This document shows, piece by piece, positions 7,632 through 15,665 of a stretch of DNA of 64,000 nucleotides (position 1 is the stretch's first letter; every line of letters starts with the position of its first letter). The notes under the pieces are model-generated. The model was not told where the DNA came from. It made no database searches and saw only the letters and a program-made list of their open reading frames with translations. A program made the position numbers and the translations under genes. Location: the NCBI RefSeq assembly GCF_050433445.1, contig NZ_JBNPXF010000001.1, positions 1 through 64,000 of the forward strand. The letters run 5' to 3'. Source of the stretch: Kroppenstedtia sanguinis (GTDB lineage: Bacteria > Bacillota > Bacilli > Thermoactinomycetales > DSM-45169).

Positions 7632-8519
7632 CTATTCCTCTTCTGGAGTGTAGATGCCTCGGATGTCATTCAACAATCGGCAGAGGGCGGAGGAGTGGTA
7701 TCGTTCCTTCGGGTACAGGAGAACGACAGGGAGCTGGTGATTCAGGCCCGGAACTCGAAGTTGCCGGAGTTGGCTATCTGTCACTGGGTCGAGACAGAGG
7801 CGGGGGATCAGGGCGAGCCCCAAACCCTCCCGGACCATCCGCTTCACTTCTTCCAGACTGGTGAGTTCGATGGAGGATTCGATCCGAATTCCCTTTTCCC
7901 ATAAGATCTGATCCATCAATTTTCGTTCCGTCGCTTCCGGGATGAGGGAGATTAGAGGGGTTTTTTTCAATTTTTCCAGCTGAAAGTAAGGCTCCTGGGC
8001 GACCGGGTGATCCAGGGGTGCGATCAGGGTGAGAGTGTCATAAAAGAGGACTTGGTTTTTCAGGTGATCCAGGGATTGATCCAGATAATTGATTCCGGCA
8101 TCAAATCGTCCTTCCAACACCCCCTGCACCACCTGATCGCCAGGTAAAGTGTGGACAGTCACCCGAACTTGGGGGCGGTTGTCCCGAAAGTAAATGAGGA
8201 GGCGGGGGAGGATGGTAATGGCCGCTCCCGAGGTGGCGCCGATGGTTAATTTCCCCTGCAGCAGCTCTTCCGTATCCTGAACGGCCTGTTTGCCTTCTTC
8301 CAACAGGGCGGCTACCTGACGGGCGTAGGGCAGAAAAGCTTTGCCGCCGGAGGTGAGGCGAACTCGTTGTCGCAGGAACAACGGAGCACCCAGCTCTTCT
8401 TCTAGGGAGCGGATCTGGGCGCTAACGGCGGGCTGGGTCAAGGTTAGTTTCTGGGCGGCTTTACGGAAACTGTTCTGTTTGGCCACTTCAAGAAAGGTGA
8501 GGATTTGGGATAGATTCAA
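7632..8519 (-). CDS. citR: LysR-family regulator next to citrate synthase (CitR-like)
   Basis: A 295-residue LysR-type regulator: winged helix-turn-helix at residues 1-60 (FRKAAQKLTLTQPAVSAQI) and a periplasmic-binding-like effector domain from about 90. TTG 8519 is chosen because AGGAG lies seven bases upstream; the longer frame from ATG 8561 would encode an atypical hydrophobic lead. It is divergent from a citrate synthase gene, the same layout as citR-citA of B. subtilis, where CitR represses citA. The shared control region holds dyad sites. CcpC, another LysR citrate regulator, is an alternative; the name rests mainly on context. Confidence 0.8.
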   Translation of the reverse strand: MNLSQILTFLEVAKQNSFRKAAQKLTLTQPAVSAQIRSLEEELGAPLFLRQRVRLTSGGKAFLPYARQVAALLEEGKQAVQDTEELLQGKLTIGATSGAAITILPRLLIYFRDNRPQVRVTVHTLPGDQVVQGVLEGRFDAGINYLDQSLDHLKNQVLFYDTLTLIAPLDHPVAQEPYFQLEKLKKTPLISLIPEATERKLMDQILWEKGIRIESSIELTSLEEVKRMVREGLGLALIPRLCLDPVTDSQLRQLRVPGLNHQLPVVLLYPKERYHSSALCRLLNDIRGIYTPEEE

Positions 8520-8537
8520 AGGGATCCTCTCCTGTAG

Positions 8538-8571
8538 ATAAAATATTATTATCAACCCCATTATAATAATA
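8538..8571. promoter_or_regulatory. Candidate LysR operator in the citR-citA control region
   Basis: ATAA-N7-TTAT at 8538-8552 is exactly the form of the CcpC dyad known from B. subtilis. It overlaps a nine-base inverted repeat tattattat (8544-8552) and ataataata (8563-8571). Placement between divergent genes supports an operator role; the binding protein is inferred. Confidence 0.55.
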
Positions 8572-8635
8572 AATTAGATTTTTCGATAGAGGTCAAGTAC
8601 GATAAATTTACAGATAAGAGAAAGGGGAGAGCAAG

Positions 8636-9739
8636 ATGAAAGTGATACCCGGATTGGAAGGAGTCGCAGTCACACAGACAGAATTGTCCTTGGTGGACGG
8701 AGAGAAGGGACAGCTGATTTACCGGGGGTATTGGGCGAAGAAATTGGCGGTCTCCGAGACTTTTGAAGCGGTGGTGTATCTCCTATGGTACGGACATCTT
8801 CCTGGGAAAGCGGAAGAGAGAAGTTTTCGGGAACTCCTCGCCTCTCAGCGAGAGTTATCGATTCCGGTGTTAGAGAGGTTGGAGCGGTTACCTCGGGAGA
8901 TGGACTTGATGAGTGTACTGAGAACGATGGTCTCCTCCTTGGGGATTGCCGAGGAAACTCCTCCGACCCCAGCGCAGGCGGTATCGGTGCTGGCTAAAAT
9001 TCCGACGCTGATCGCTTACCGCTATCATTTGCTCTGCGGGAGCCCAATACCGAAAATTCGGAGGGACCTGTCCCACACGGCTCATTACCTGTATCTGCTT
9101 CAGGGAAAGGAGGCTTCTCTTGCTCAGATCCGGGCCTTGGAAGCCTATCTGATTTTGGCCGTGGAGCATGGGATGAATGCTTCTACCTTTGCCAGCAGAG
9201 TGGTCGCTTCCACAGGTTCCGATCTGCTATCCTGCTTGACGGCGGCCATCGGGGCTTTGAAGGGGCCCCTTCACGGCGGGGCCCCCTCGGAAGTAGAAGG
9301 CATGCTGGAGGCGGTAGAGTCCGTGGAAAAAGCGGAGTCCTGGATCCGGAGGCGGTTGGAAGCGGGAGAACGTCTGATGGGATTTGGCCATCGGATGTAC
9401 AAGACCCGAGATCCCCGGGTCGAGGCTCTCCGAAAAGTGTCAGAGGAGCTGTCAGGCGAGGAACCCTGGTTTCATCTGGCTGTAGAAGTGGAAGAGATCG
9501 CCCTGCGCTTGCTGGAGGAGTACAAGCCGGGGCGTCGTCTTTACACCAATGTGGAGTTTTATGCTGCCGCTGTCCTCCGCGCCGTCGGTCTTTCCAAGGA
9601 ACTGTACACCCCCACCTTCACCCTGAGCCGGACCGCCGGCTGGTGTGCCCATATCCTGGAACAGGTGGCCCACAATCGAATTATCCGTCCCCAGTCGGTT
9701 TATACGGGCGCGATGCCGCGTGATGAAGGTGTGTCTTGA
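8636..9739 (+). CDS. citA: Citrate synthase (CitA type)
   Basis: A 367-residue citrate synthase condensing oxaloacetate and acetyl-CoA to citrate. Motifs: GLEGV and YRGY near the N-terminus, catalytic histidines in VEHGMNAS and GPLHGGAPSEV, MGFGHRMYKTRDPR, and the catalytic aspartate region TNVEFYAAAVLR. In the usual family this last stretch reads NVDFYS, so here Glu replaces Asp at the base position, although a neighbouring acidic residue could be misaligned. Length fits the short bacterial/archaeal type. ATG 8636 follows AGGGGAG. It is divergent from the LysR gene, suggesting an accessory, regulated enzyme rather than the main TCA synthase. Confidence 0.88.
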   Translation: MKVIPGLEGVAVTQTELSLVDGEKGQLIYRGYWAKKLAVSETFEAVVYLLWYGHLPGKAEERSFRELLASQRELSIPVLERLERLPREMDLMSVLRTMVSSLGIAEETPPTPAQAVSVLAKIPTLIAYRYHLLCGSPIPKIRRDLSHTAHYLYLLQGKEASLAQIRALEAYLILAVEHGMNASTFASRVVASTGSDLLSCLTAAIGALKGPLHGGAPSEVEGMLEAVESVEKAESWIRRRLEAGERLMGFGHRMYKTRDPRVEALRKVSEELSGEEPWFHLAVEVEEIALRLLEEYKPGRRLYTNVEFYAAAVLRAVGLSKELYTPTFTLSRTAGWCAHILEQVAHNRIIRPQSVYTGAMPRDEGVS

Positions 9740-9778
9740 AGTGCAGGGGGTTGTGAAGCGAGTCAGCCCAAAAGGGTA

Positions 9779-9816
9779 GTGAAAAACAAAATCCAAGTTG
9801 CCTGAAAGGACACTCG
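9779..9816 (+). repeat. Fragment of repeat family A
   Basis: gaaaaacaaaatccaagttgcc and tgaaaggacac match the trailing part of copies A7 (52585-52615) and A8. This is a partial copy only, in the 286-base gap after citA. Confidence 0.5.
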
Positions 9817-9837
9817 AATGAACAATGTAGGGAAAAT

Positions 9838-9887
9838 CCCCAAGCTCGTTGCCATGGTTTTTCGGTGACCGGTTTGGGGCTTTTGTT
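9838..9887 (+). terminator. Terminator after citA
   Basis: Stem with outer arm ccccaa/ttgggg, further imperfect pairing inside, then ctttt. The rest of the gap to the NYN gene shows nothing further that I can name. Confidence 0.6.
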
Positions 9888-10025
9888 TAGAGGAAAAGGA
9901 AAAGACCCGAGTTTTTCCTGTAAAATCATCTTGCAAGGTGGGAGGACAGTTGCCAAAGGTCTCTCCTTTTGATGTAGAATAATAGTTGATTACATTTAAA
10001 CAACTGAGTTCCGGGAGGATTATAC

Positions 10026-10847
10026 ATGATAAAAGATAAATCGATCGCCATCTGGATTGATTTAGAAAACGTTTATTATGGATTGAAAAAATATCATATG
10101 AATCCGGACCATCCGGATCCGCAACATAACTTATTTTTGCGTCTTCAGGATCATTACGGTCGTCATAAAATCCGGATGATGGAGGTGTACGGCGATTTTG
10201 AACAGTTAGGTCCCGATATCTCTATGAACCAGCTTTTAAAAAAACATGTCCATACTCATCAGGTGCACGGGAACGGACGAGGGGAAGAGGAACGGAAGAA
10301 TGCTGCGGATATCCAGTTATGCCTGGATGCAATGGATGTGCTTCATACCGTGTCGGAAGTGGAGACCTTTGTGATCGTGAGTGCGGATCAGGATATGATT
10401 CCCTTGATGGATCGGTTGTGGTCGAGAGGAAAGCGGGTGGAACTTTTCTGTCTTCAGGATGAAAGTCTCTCCCGAGACGCTCATATGGAAGCCTTCTGTG
10501 ACGAATTCTATAATCTGTTTGAATTTTTGAATATTAACCAATTCCAGAATCTATCCCATATGGATCGGCATCTTCATGGAGCGTTGATTCAAATCTATGA
10601 GTGGTACAAAGATGTGAACAATAAGGGGAAAAGTTACGGGAGTTCCTGGATCAAAAAAGACCTAGTCCGGAAACTGAATCTGTCGGAGGAAGAGGCTGCC
10701 GAGCTTTTTTCCAAGCTTCTGCACGGGGATTATTTAGTCCCTCATGAAGTGCATGTAGATGGAAACATCTACTATGGATACCGGGTGAATCAGGATCACC
10801 CTCAAGTACGTACCGTCATTCGCATCGCCGGTTACCGCGTGGGATGA
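10026..10847 (+). CDS. NYN-domain (LabA/PIN-like) protein
   Basis: A 273-residue protein. Residues 1-165 form a NYN/PIN-like nuclease fold: WIDLENVYYG with the first acidic residue, NAADIQLCLDAMD with the second, and VIVSADQDMIPLMDRL with the third, the set that binds metal in this family. The C-terminal about 90 residues (HGALIQIYEWYKD ... YYGYRVN) look like a small helical winged-helix domain, possibly OST-HTH-like. NYN proteins usually act on RNA; the target is unknown. ATG 10026 follows GGGAGGA. It stands alone, so context adds little. Confidence 0.82.
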   Translation: MIKDKSIAIWIDLENVYYGLKKYHMNPDHPDPQHNLFLRLQDHYGRHKIRMMEVYGDFEQLGPDISMNQLLKKHVHTHQVHGNGRGEEERKNAADIQLCLDAMDVLHTVSEVETFVIVSADQDMIPLMDRLWSRGKRVELFCLQDESLSRDAHMEAFCDEFYNLFEFLNINQFQNLSHMDRHLHGALIQIYEWYKDVNNKGKSYGSSWIKKDLVRKLNLSEEEAAELFSKLLHGDYLVPHEVHVDGNIYYGYRVNQDHPQVRTVIRIAGYRVG

Positions 10848-10853
10848 AAGCGG

Positions 10854-10883
10854 TTGGGGGGACCTGAAATTCCGTGGTATAAT
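10854..10883 (+). promoter_or_regulatory. Candidate sigma-A promoter for the SDR/Asp23 genes
   Basis: TTGGGG, 18-base spacer, TATAAT; the only perfect -10 in this gap, 77 bases before the SDR start. Confidence 0.45.
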
Positions 10884-10959
10884 AACACAGAATTGTCCAG
10901 AAGGATATTGGACTGTATTCTAAGAAAAGGGTAACAGGTAGAGAAGGGAGCCAGCAACC

Positions 10960-11742
10960 ATGGATCTGGGAATCAGGGGGCAAGTGGCTCTTGTCACTGC
11001 CGGAAGCCGGGGGCTGGGGCGGGCGGTGGCCCTGGAGTTAGCTCGGGAGGGAGCACGAGTGGCTTTGGCGAGCCGGAATCGGGAAAACGCTGAAGGGTCC
11101 GCTGCAGAAATCGCTGCTGCAACCGGTTCGGAAGTGGTCGGCTGGCGGTGTGATGTTTCCCAGGGAGAGGAAGTGCGGGAGTGGGTCGATCGGGCCGCCG
11201 AGCATTTCCACGGAGTGGATCTACTGGTTTGCAATGCCGGAGGGCCACCAGGGGGGATCTTGGATACACTAAATGATGATGCTTGGCAAAAAGCTTTTGA
11301 AACTAACCTATTGAGCGTGGTTCGCTTGGTTCGGGCCACTCTCCCCCATATGAAGAGCGGGGGCAGGATTCTCACCATCGCCTCTTCCTCTGTCAAACAG
11401 CCGATCCCCGGCCTCATCCTCTCCAATACGATGCGGGCGGGAGTGGCGGGGCTGATGAAAACTTTATCGGAGGAACTAGGGCCCCGGGGCATCTTGGTCA
11501 ACACTTTGTGTCCGGGTCGAATCGCCACAGATCGACTGAAGGAACTGGATCGGCAGAAAGCAGAAAGAGAGAGGAGACCGGAGGCAGTTATCCAAAAGGA
11601 ATCTCTCCGGGAAATTCCCCTCGGTCGCTATGGGGAGCCAGCGGAGTTCGCTCGCACCGCAGTCTTTCTTCTATCTCAAGCCAACACATACGTTACTGGG
11701 ACATCACTGATGGTGGATGGAGGCATGGTGAAGGCTTTGTGA
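10960..11742 (+). CDS. SDR-family protein lacking the YxxxK catalytic pair
   Basis: A 260-residue Rossmann protein of the short-chain dehydrogenase family. The cofactor motif TAGSRGLG (residues 13-20) and CNAGG are intact, and the serine strand ASSSVKQ is present. Where YxxxK is expected the sequence reads SNTMR, so Tyr is Ser and Lys is Arg. The C-terminus is normal (VTGTSLMVDGGM). I recall a Bacillales subgroup, usually labelled 3-oxoacyl-ACP reductase, sharing this change. It may bind NAD(P) without classic dehydrogenase chemistry. ATG 10960 follows GGGAG. An Asp23-family gene follows after 29 bases. Confidence 0.85.
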   Translation: MDLGIRGQVALVTAGSRGLGRAVALELAREGARVALASRNRENAEGSAAEIAAATGSEVVGWRCDVSQGEEVREWVDRAAEHFHGVDLLVCNAGGPPGGILDTLNDDAWQKAFETNLLSVVRLVRATLPHMKSGGRILTIASSSVKQPIPGLILSNTMRAGVAGLMKTLSEELGPRGILVNTLCPGRIATDRLKELDRQKAERERRPEAVIQKESLREIPLGRYGEPAEFARTAVFLLSQANTYVTGTSLMVDGGMVKAL

Positions 11743-11771
11743 GGATTGGACACCAATAGGGGGGTAGCGAT

Positions 11772-12152
11772 ATGAACGAAAAAGCTTCGGAAGGTTCGAT
11801 TCGCATCGCCGATGATGTGGTTGCTATTATCGCCGGGTTGGCCGCCACCAAGACCAAAGGAGTGACCGGTATGTCCGGGGGTATTACGGAGGGTTGGGCC
11901 AAGCGGGCCAGTGGCAAAAACGTCACCCGGGGAGTCTCTGTGGAAGTGGGGCAGGTGGAGACGGCGATCGATCTGCGGGTGATCGTGGAGTACGGGGTGA
12001 AAATCCATGAAGTGGCTCGCGATTTGCAGGAAAATGTGAAGGAAGCCGTCGAAAACATGACCGGACTGTCTGTGGTGCAGATCAATGTCAAGGTGGAAGG
12101 GGTAGACTTTCGGGAGGAGGCCCCCGTCACGGAAGAGCGGGGCGTCCGTTAA
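11772..12152 (+). CDS. Asp23/Gls24-family protein
   Basis: A 126-residue protein with the family core: SIRIADDVVAIIAGLAA, VTGMSGG, RGVSVEVG, IDLRVIVEYGVKIHEVA and VVQINVKVEGV. Members in Firmicutes associate with the membrane or stress responses (Asp23, AmaP partners, YloU). No membrane helix is present. ATG follows GGGGGG and the gene trails the SDR gene in the same direction, likely one transcript ending at a strong palindromic terminator. No AmaP-like partner gene is adjacent. Confidence 0.9.
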   Translation: MNEKASEGSIRIADDVVAIIAGLAATKTKGVTGMSGGITEGWAKRASGKNVTRGVSVEVGQVETAIDLRVIVEYGVKIHEVARDLQENVKEAVENMTGLSVVQINVKVEGVDFREEAPVTEERGVR

Positions 12153-12165
12153 GGGAATATGGAAG

Positions 12166-12193
12166 AGGAGTCGGCGATCGCCGACTCCTTTTT
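12166..12193 (+). terminator. Palindromic terminator
   Basis: aggagtcggcga/tcgccgactcct with no real loop spacer, then five T. Ends the SDR-Asp23 unit. Confidence 0.8.
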
Positions 12194-12197
12194 CACT

Positions 12198-12536
12198 TCA
12201 GGCCAAGTGTTCTTTTATATAGGTCAGCGCCTGGTCTATTTGTCCTTGCAATTCCTCGGGGATGTCGTCCTCTTCCAGTCCGTGGGGGAAAATGTGACGA
12301 TAAAAGACCGGGTTTTCCAGTTGGATCACAGTTTGGGGTTTTTCCAGTCGCCCTTCCATCACATGAGCCCGGATCCGCAGATAGTACTCCTCCTCTGCAG
12401 TGAAAAGCCTTAAATCAAAACTGGTTTTGGTATAATCCCAGGCGCCGCCGCGGACAAATCCCGCCTCGTTCATCGTTTTTTCCACTTCACCGAAGGTTTT
12501 GGTGATGCCCTTCAGTCCCGCCTCTTCCAATACCAT
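12198..12536 (-). CDS. yugN: YugN-like protein
   Basis: A 112-residue protein resembling B. subtilis YugN: opening LEEAGLKG, the block AGFVRGGAWDYTKTSFD, YYLRIRAHVMEG, and IFPHGLEEDD. The family is soluble and uncharacterised. ATG 12536 follows GGGAGGATC. It converges with the Asp23 gene and lies downstream of the ABC operon with 147 bases between, in which I see no obvious terminator. Confidence 0.82.
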   Translation of the reverse strand: MVLEEAGLKGITKTFGEVEKTMNEAGFVRGGAWDYTKTSFDLRLFTAEEEYYLRIRAHVMEGRLEKPQTVIQLENPVFYRHIFPHGLEEDDIPEELQGQIDQALTYIKEHLA

Positions 12537-12683
12537 TCGTTGATCCTCCCTGTACCAGTCTCCGAAAAAAGATCTTGTTCCTTCCTCATCATAGTATGTC
12601 TTGTCGGGTTCTGCAATATGGGAGGAGTGACAGTTTACGTATCTTTTCGGGAAGGAGGTCCATGCTTTAACCGAGGTTTTCCT

Positions 12684-13643
12684 TCATGCGGCCACATCCC
12701 GCTTTTTAAATACGATCCAGGAGATGGCGTTGAAGATGAAAAAGTAGACGGCGAGAACGGTAACCGAGAAGGGGAGGGTCATACCTTTGATCAAGGGCTC
12801 CCCTTCTAAGTACTGGCTTAAATCCGTGTTGGCGAACAAGATGTACTTCACCCACTCATAACCCTGAAAGGAGAGAATTCCGACGGCATTGGTACCTGCA
12901 AACATCAGGAAGATCGCCAGTCCGATCGCGAGGGAGCTGCTGCGGAAGACCGTAGAGATCATAAAGGCGAAGGTGACCATCATCAGCAGGTTGACACATT
13001 CCAGACCATACAGACTGAGGACATGAAGGATCTGATTATGCTCGATCACCTGGCCATTGTCATAGGTCAGATGAGGAGTATCCCATCCGCCGAAACCGAA
13101 TAGAATGGCACCAAACACCAGACTGAACAGGAAGAGGATGGCTAACAAGGCCAGGGCGAACAGCAGAGTGGACAGGTATTTGGACAGCAGGATCTTGGAG
13201 CGGCTGGCAGATCGGATCAAAAGTAGCTTGATTGTCCCCCAGGAAAACTCCCCAGCCACACTGGTTGCCCCGACGATAATGGTGAACAGAGTGATCAGAC
13301 TTGTGACATCCGCTGTTTTGTACATATAGCCCCACAGGGTCTGTCCTTCGGGGACGATCTCATGATCGATCCGGTGTTGGTTGATTTGGATGTTCTTTTC
13401 ATAATGTTCCTTGGCACTGGGAGGGATGTCTTCACTCTTCAATAATTTTTGATCCTGTTTCACTTGTTTCTCCAGCTTTTGCTTCCAGTTGGGGCCCAGG
13501 TCATCGTCCCCAAAAAGATTCTGTTTGATCATGATCCCCAGGACTCCTGTCGCCAACAACAGCAGGCCGATCATGACCCAGGTGCCGATCCGGCGGAAAA
13601 TCTTCATGTTTTCGTTTTGCACCAGGCGGACTAAGTTAAACAA
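12684..13643 (-). CDS. ABC-2 type transporter permease
   Basis: A 319-residue membrane protein with a helix at residues 22-42, a roughly 70-residue polar, lysine-rich extracellular loop, and five further helices (around 115-135, 160-190, 215-240, 240-262, 290-312). VAGEFSWGTIKLLLIRSASRSKILLSKY is the usual ABC-2/BcrB motif region before the third helix. Start TTG 13643 follows AGGAGG and overlaps the end of the ATPase gene by eight bases, so the two are translationally coupled. Together they resemble bacitracin or lantibiotic exporters; the substrate is unknown. Confidence 0.87.
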   Translation of the reverse strand: MFNLVRLVQNENMKIFRRIGTWVMIGLLLLATGVLGIMIKQNLFGDDDLGPNWKQKLEKQVKQDQKLLKSEDIPPSAKEHYEKNIQINQHRIDHEIVPEGQTLWGYMYKTADVTSLITLFTIIVGATSVAGEFSWGTIKLLLIRSASRSKILLSKYLSTLLFALALLAILFLFSLVFGAILFGFGGWDTPHLTYDNGQVIEHNQILHVLSLYGLECVNLLMMVTFAFMISTVFRSSSLAIGLAIFLMFAGTNAVGILSFQGYEWVKYILFANTDLSQYLEGEPLIKGMTLPFSVTVLAVYFFIFNAISWIVFKKRDVAA

Positions 13644-14568
13644 TTTGCGTACCTCCTGTCAATTCGAGGAATTCATCCTCCAAGGTCCGGGTGGCGGGCC
13701 GGATGGAGAAAACCTGGATTCCCGCCTTCACCAGTCGGGCGTTGAGAACAGGGATCTCATCCCAGGTGGTCGTCAGCTGGATTCCCTCCGGGGTGACTTC
13801 CAGGGACTGGCCGTTCAAAACCGGTTCAAGGCACTTCTTAGCTTGGGGGATGGGGTCGACGGTGAACAGGACCCTCTGTTGATCTCGAGCTCCATTGACA
13901 AACTCCTGGACTTGTTTCACGTCGATCAGCTTGCCGTGTTGGATGACGGCGATCCGGTCACACATCTGCTCCATCTCGGACAGGATATGGCTGGAAACTA
14001 ACACCGCGATCTGTTCCTCTCGGGCCAATCGGCGCAAATGTTCCCGGAATTCCCGGATTCCGGCGGGATCCAGCCCATTGGTGGGTTCGTCCAGGATCAG
14101 CAGGGAAGGGGAATGCAGGAGGGCCTGGGCCAGTCCCAACCGTTGGCGCATCCCCAGGGAATAGGTCTTCACCTTATGATGGATACGATTCTCCAGGCCC
14201 ACTTGCCGCACCACTTCGTCGATCCGGGTCTTGGGTATGCCCCGGGTCATCCGCCAATAATGGATGAGGTTTTGGTAACCGGTCAGGAATTTGTACATCT
14301 CCGGATTTTCCACGATCCCCCCCACGTGGGAGAGGGTCTTTTCAAAGTTCTCCTTCAGGTTGATGCCGTTGATGAGGACCTTTCCCTTGGTGATGTCGAT
14401 CAGTCCGACAATCATGCGGATGGTGGTCGTTTTTCCGGCGCCATTGGGGCCTAAGAAGCCGAAAACTTCCCCAGGGTTGACCTGGAGGGTGAGGTCGTCC
14501 ACAATCTTTTTTTTACCGATCACTTTGGTCAGATGCCGAATCTCCAATATCGGCTGCTTGTTCTCCAT
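13636..14568 (-). CDS. ABC transporter ATP-binding protein (BcrA-like)
   Basis: A 310-residue ATPase with Walker A GPNGAGKTT, signature SLGMRQRLGLAQALL, Walker B LLILDEPTNGLDP and the switch histidine in SSHILSEME. The C-terminal about 80 residues are the extension typical of BcrA/DrrA-type exporters. ATG follows GAGGAGG. It is coupled to the permease gene downstream and lies 15 bases after the other ATPase. It probably energises the 12684-13643 permease. Confidence 0.9.
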   Translation of the reverse strand: MENKQPILEIRHLTKVIGKKKIVDDLTLQVNPGEVFGFLGPNGAGKTTTIRMIVGLIDITKGKVLINGINLKENFEKTLSHVGGIVENPEMYKFLTGYQNLIHYWRMTRGIPKTRIDEVVRQVGLENRIHHKVKTYSLGMRQRLGLAQALLHSPSLLILDEPTNGLDPAGIREFREHLRRLAREEQIAVLVSSHILSEMEQMCDRIAVIQHGKLIDVKQVQEFVNGARDQQRVLFTVDPIPQAKKCLEPVLNGQSLEVTPEGIQLTTTWDEIPVLNARLVKAGIQVFSIRPATRTLEDEFLELTGGTQIV

Positions 14569-14583
14569 GTCCCATCCTCCTCT

Positions 14584-15288
14584 TTATTTGCAGGCGTGCC
14601 CGGCATACACCCGGGTCATCCATTCCGCCAGGCTGATTCCTTCATTGGAACGCAGTTCTTCCACATCGGCAAACTTGATGATTTCCCCATCCCGTACCGC
14701 CACCACCTGATCCAGCAGGGGTTCCACCTCATTCACCTCATGGGTGGTGATGATCACGGTCTGTTTGGTCAGGTCGATAAAGGAGATCAGTCCCTTGATG
14801 ATCGAATCCCGGACGATGGGGTCCAGCCCGGAGAGAGGTTCGTCCATCAAGATATAGGGGGCGTTGCGGGAGAGGGTGACCACCAGTTTCACCCGACCCC
14901 GATTTCCCTTGGACAGGTTTTTCACCTTCGCAGCGGGGTCCAATCGCATGAAATCCATCATCTCTCGCGCCCGTTCCTGGTCAAAGTCGTCAAATTGAGA
15001 GGCATAATAGTCGACGGTTTCTTGGACGGTGAAGAAGGGATAGTAAGTTTCCAGCTCCGACAGGTAGGCCACCTTGTGAGCGATCCGGCGTCGGGCGGGT
15101 TCCTCGTCGACCCACACCTGTCCCTTGCTGGGGCGGACGAGGCCGGCGATCAGCTTCAGCATCGTCGATTTTCCACTGCCGTTTTCCCCAACCACTCCGA
15201 CAATTTGCTTCTCCGGCAGTTCCAGATTCACATCCATCAGAGCGGTTTTGGTAAGGTATCGTTTGCTTACATTTTCAAACCGGATCAT
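14584..15288 (-). CDS. ABC transporter ATP-binding protein (YtrB-like)
   Basis: A 234-residue ATPase with Walker A GENGSGKST, signature LSKGNRGRVKL and Walker B YILMDEPLSGLDP. The variant LSKGN signature and short length are as in ATPases paired with YtrA-type GntR regulators. Its ATG overlaps the GntR stop by four bases. It most likely serves the two homologous permeases encoded upstream. Confidence 0.88.
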   Translation of the reverse strand: MIRFENVSKRYLTKTALMDVNLELPEKQIVGVVGENGSGKSTMLKLIAGLVRPSKGQVWVDEEPARRRIAHKVAYLSELETYYPFFTVQETVDYYASQFDDFDQERAREMMDFMRLDPAAKVKNLSKGNRGRVKLVVTLSRNAPYILMDEPLSGLDPIVRDSIIKGLISFIDLTKQTVIITTHEVNEVEPLLDQVVAVRDGEIIKFADVEELRSNEGISLAEWMTRVYAGHACK

Positions 15289-15662
15289 GATCCACTCTCC
15301 CTCTCACTCAGGTATTTTTCCAGGCCGGTGAGGATCTCCTGGGGGGAAAACCCCAACTCCCCCATCCCCTGCACAAAGACTTCAATCTGTTGGCGGCGCA
15401 GATCTTCCCGCACTTGTTCCAGGCGGGAGTCGTCTTCGGTGATAAAGGTTCCTTGACCTCTCCGCGTTTCCACGATTCCCATCCTCTCCAATTCGCTGTA
15501 GGTTCGTTGCACCGTGTTGGGGTTCACGTTGGACTCCAGGGCCATCTCCCGCACAGAGGGGAGTTTTTCACCGGGGGTCAACTCCCGGCGCAGGATACGT
15601 CGTTGGATCCGGTCAGCCAATTGGAGGTAAATCGGACTGGATGTTTTAAAGTCATCTTTCAT
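15285..15662 (-). CDS. GntR-family (YtrA-type) repressor
   Basis: A 125-residue regulator: winged helix at residues 10-78 (IYLQLADRIQRRILRRELTPGEKLPSVREMA, NVNPNTVQRTYSELERMG) followed by a short helical dimer domain of about 45 residues and no ligand-binding domain, the YtrA plan. Such repressors control their own ABC operon and often respond to cell-wall antibiotics. It sits in the middle of the operon between the permeases and the ATPases, with a palindrome in the operon promoter as likely operator. Confidence 0.9.
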   Translation of the reverse strand: MKDDFKTSSPIYLQLADRIQRRILRRELTPGEKLPSVREMALESNVNPNTVQRTYSELERMGIVETRRGQGTFITEDDSRLEQVREDLRRQQIEVFVQGMGELGFSPQEILTGLEKYLSERESGS

Positions 15663-15665
15663 CCA

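Noticed and set aside
14533..15456. 307-residue plus-strand frame across the YtrB-like and GntR genes
   Set aside because: Antisense shadow of well-supported genes.
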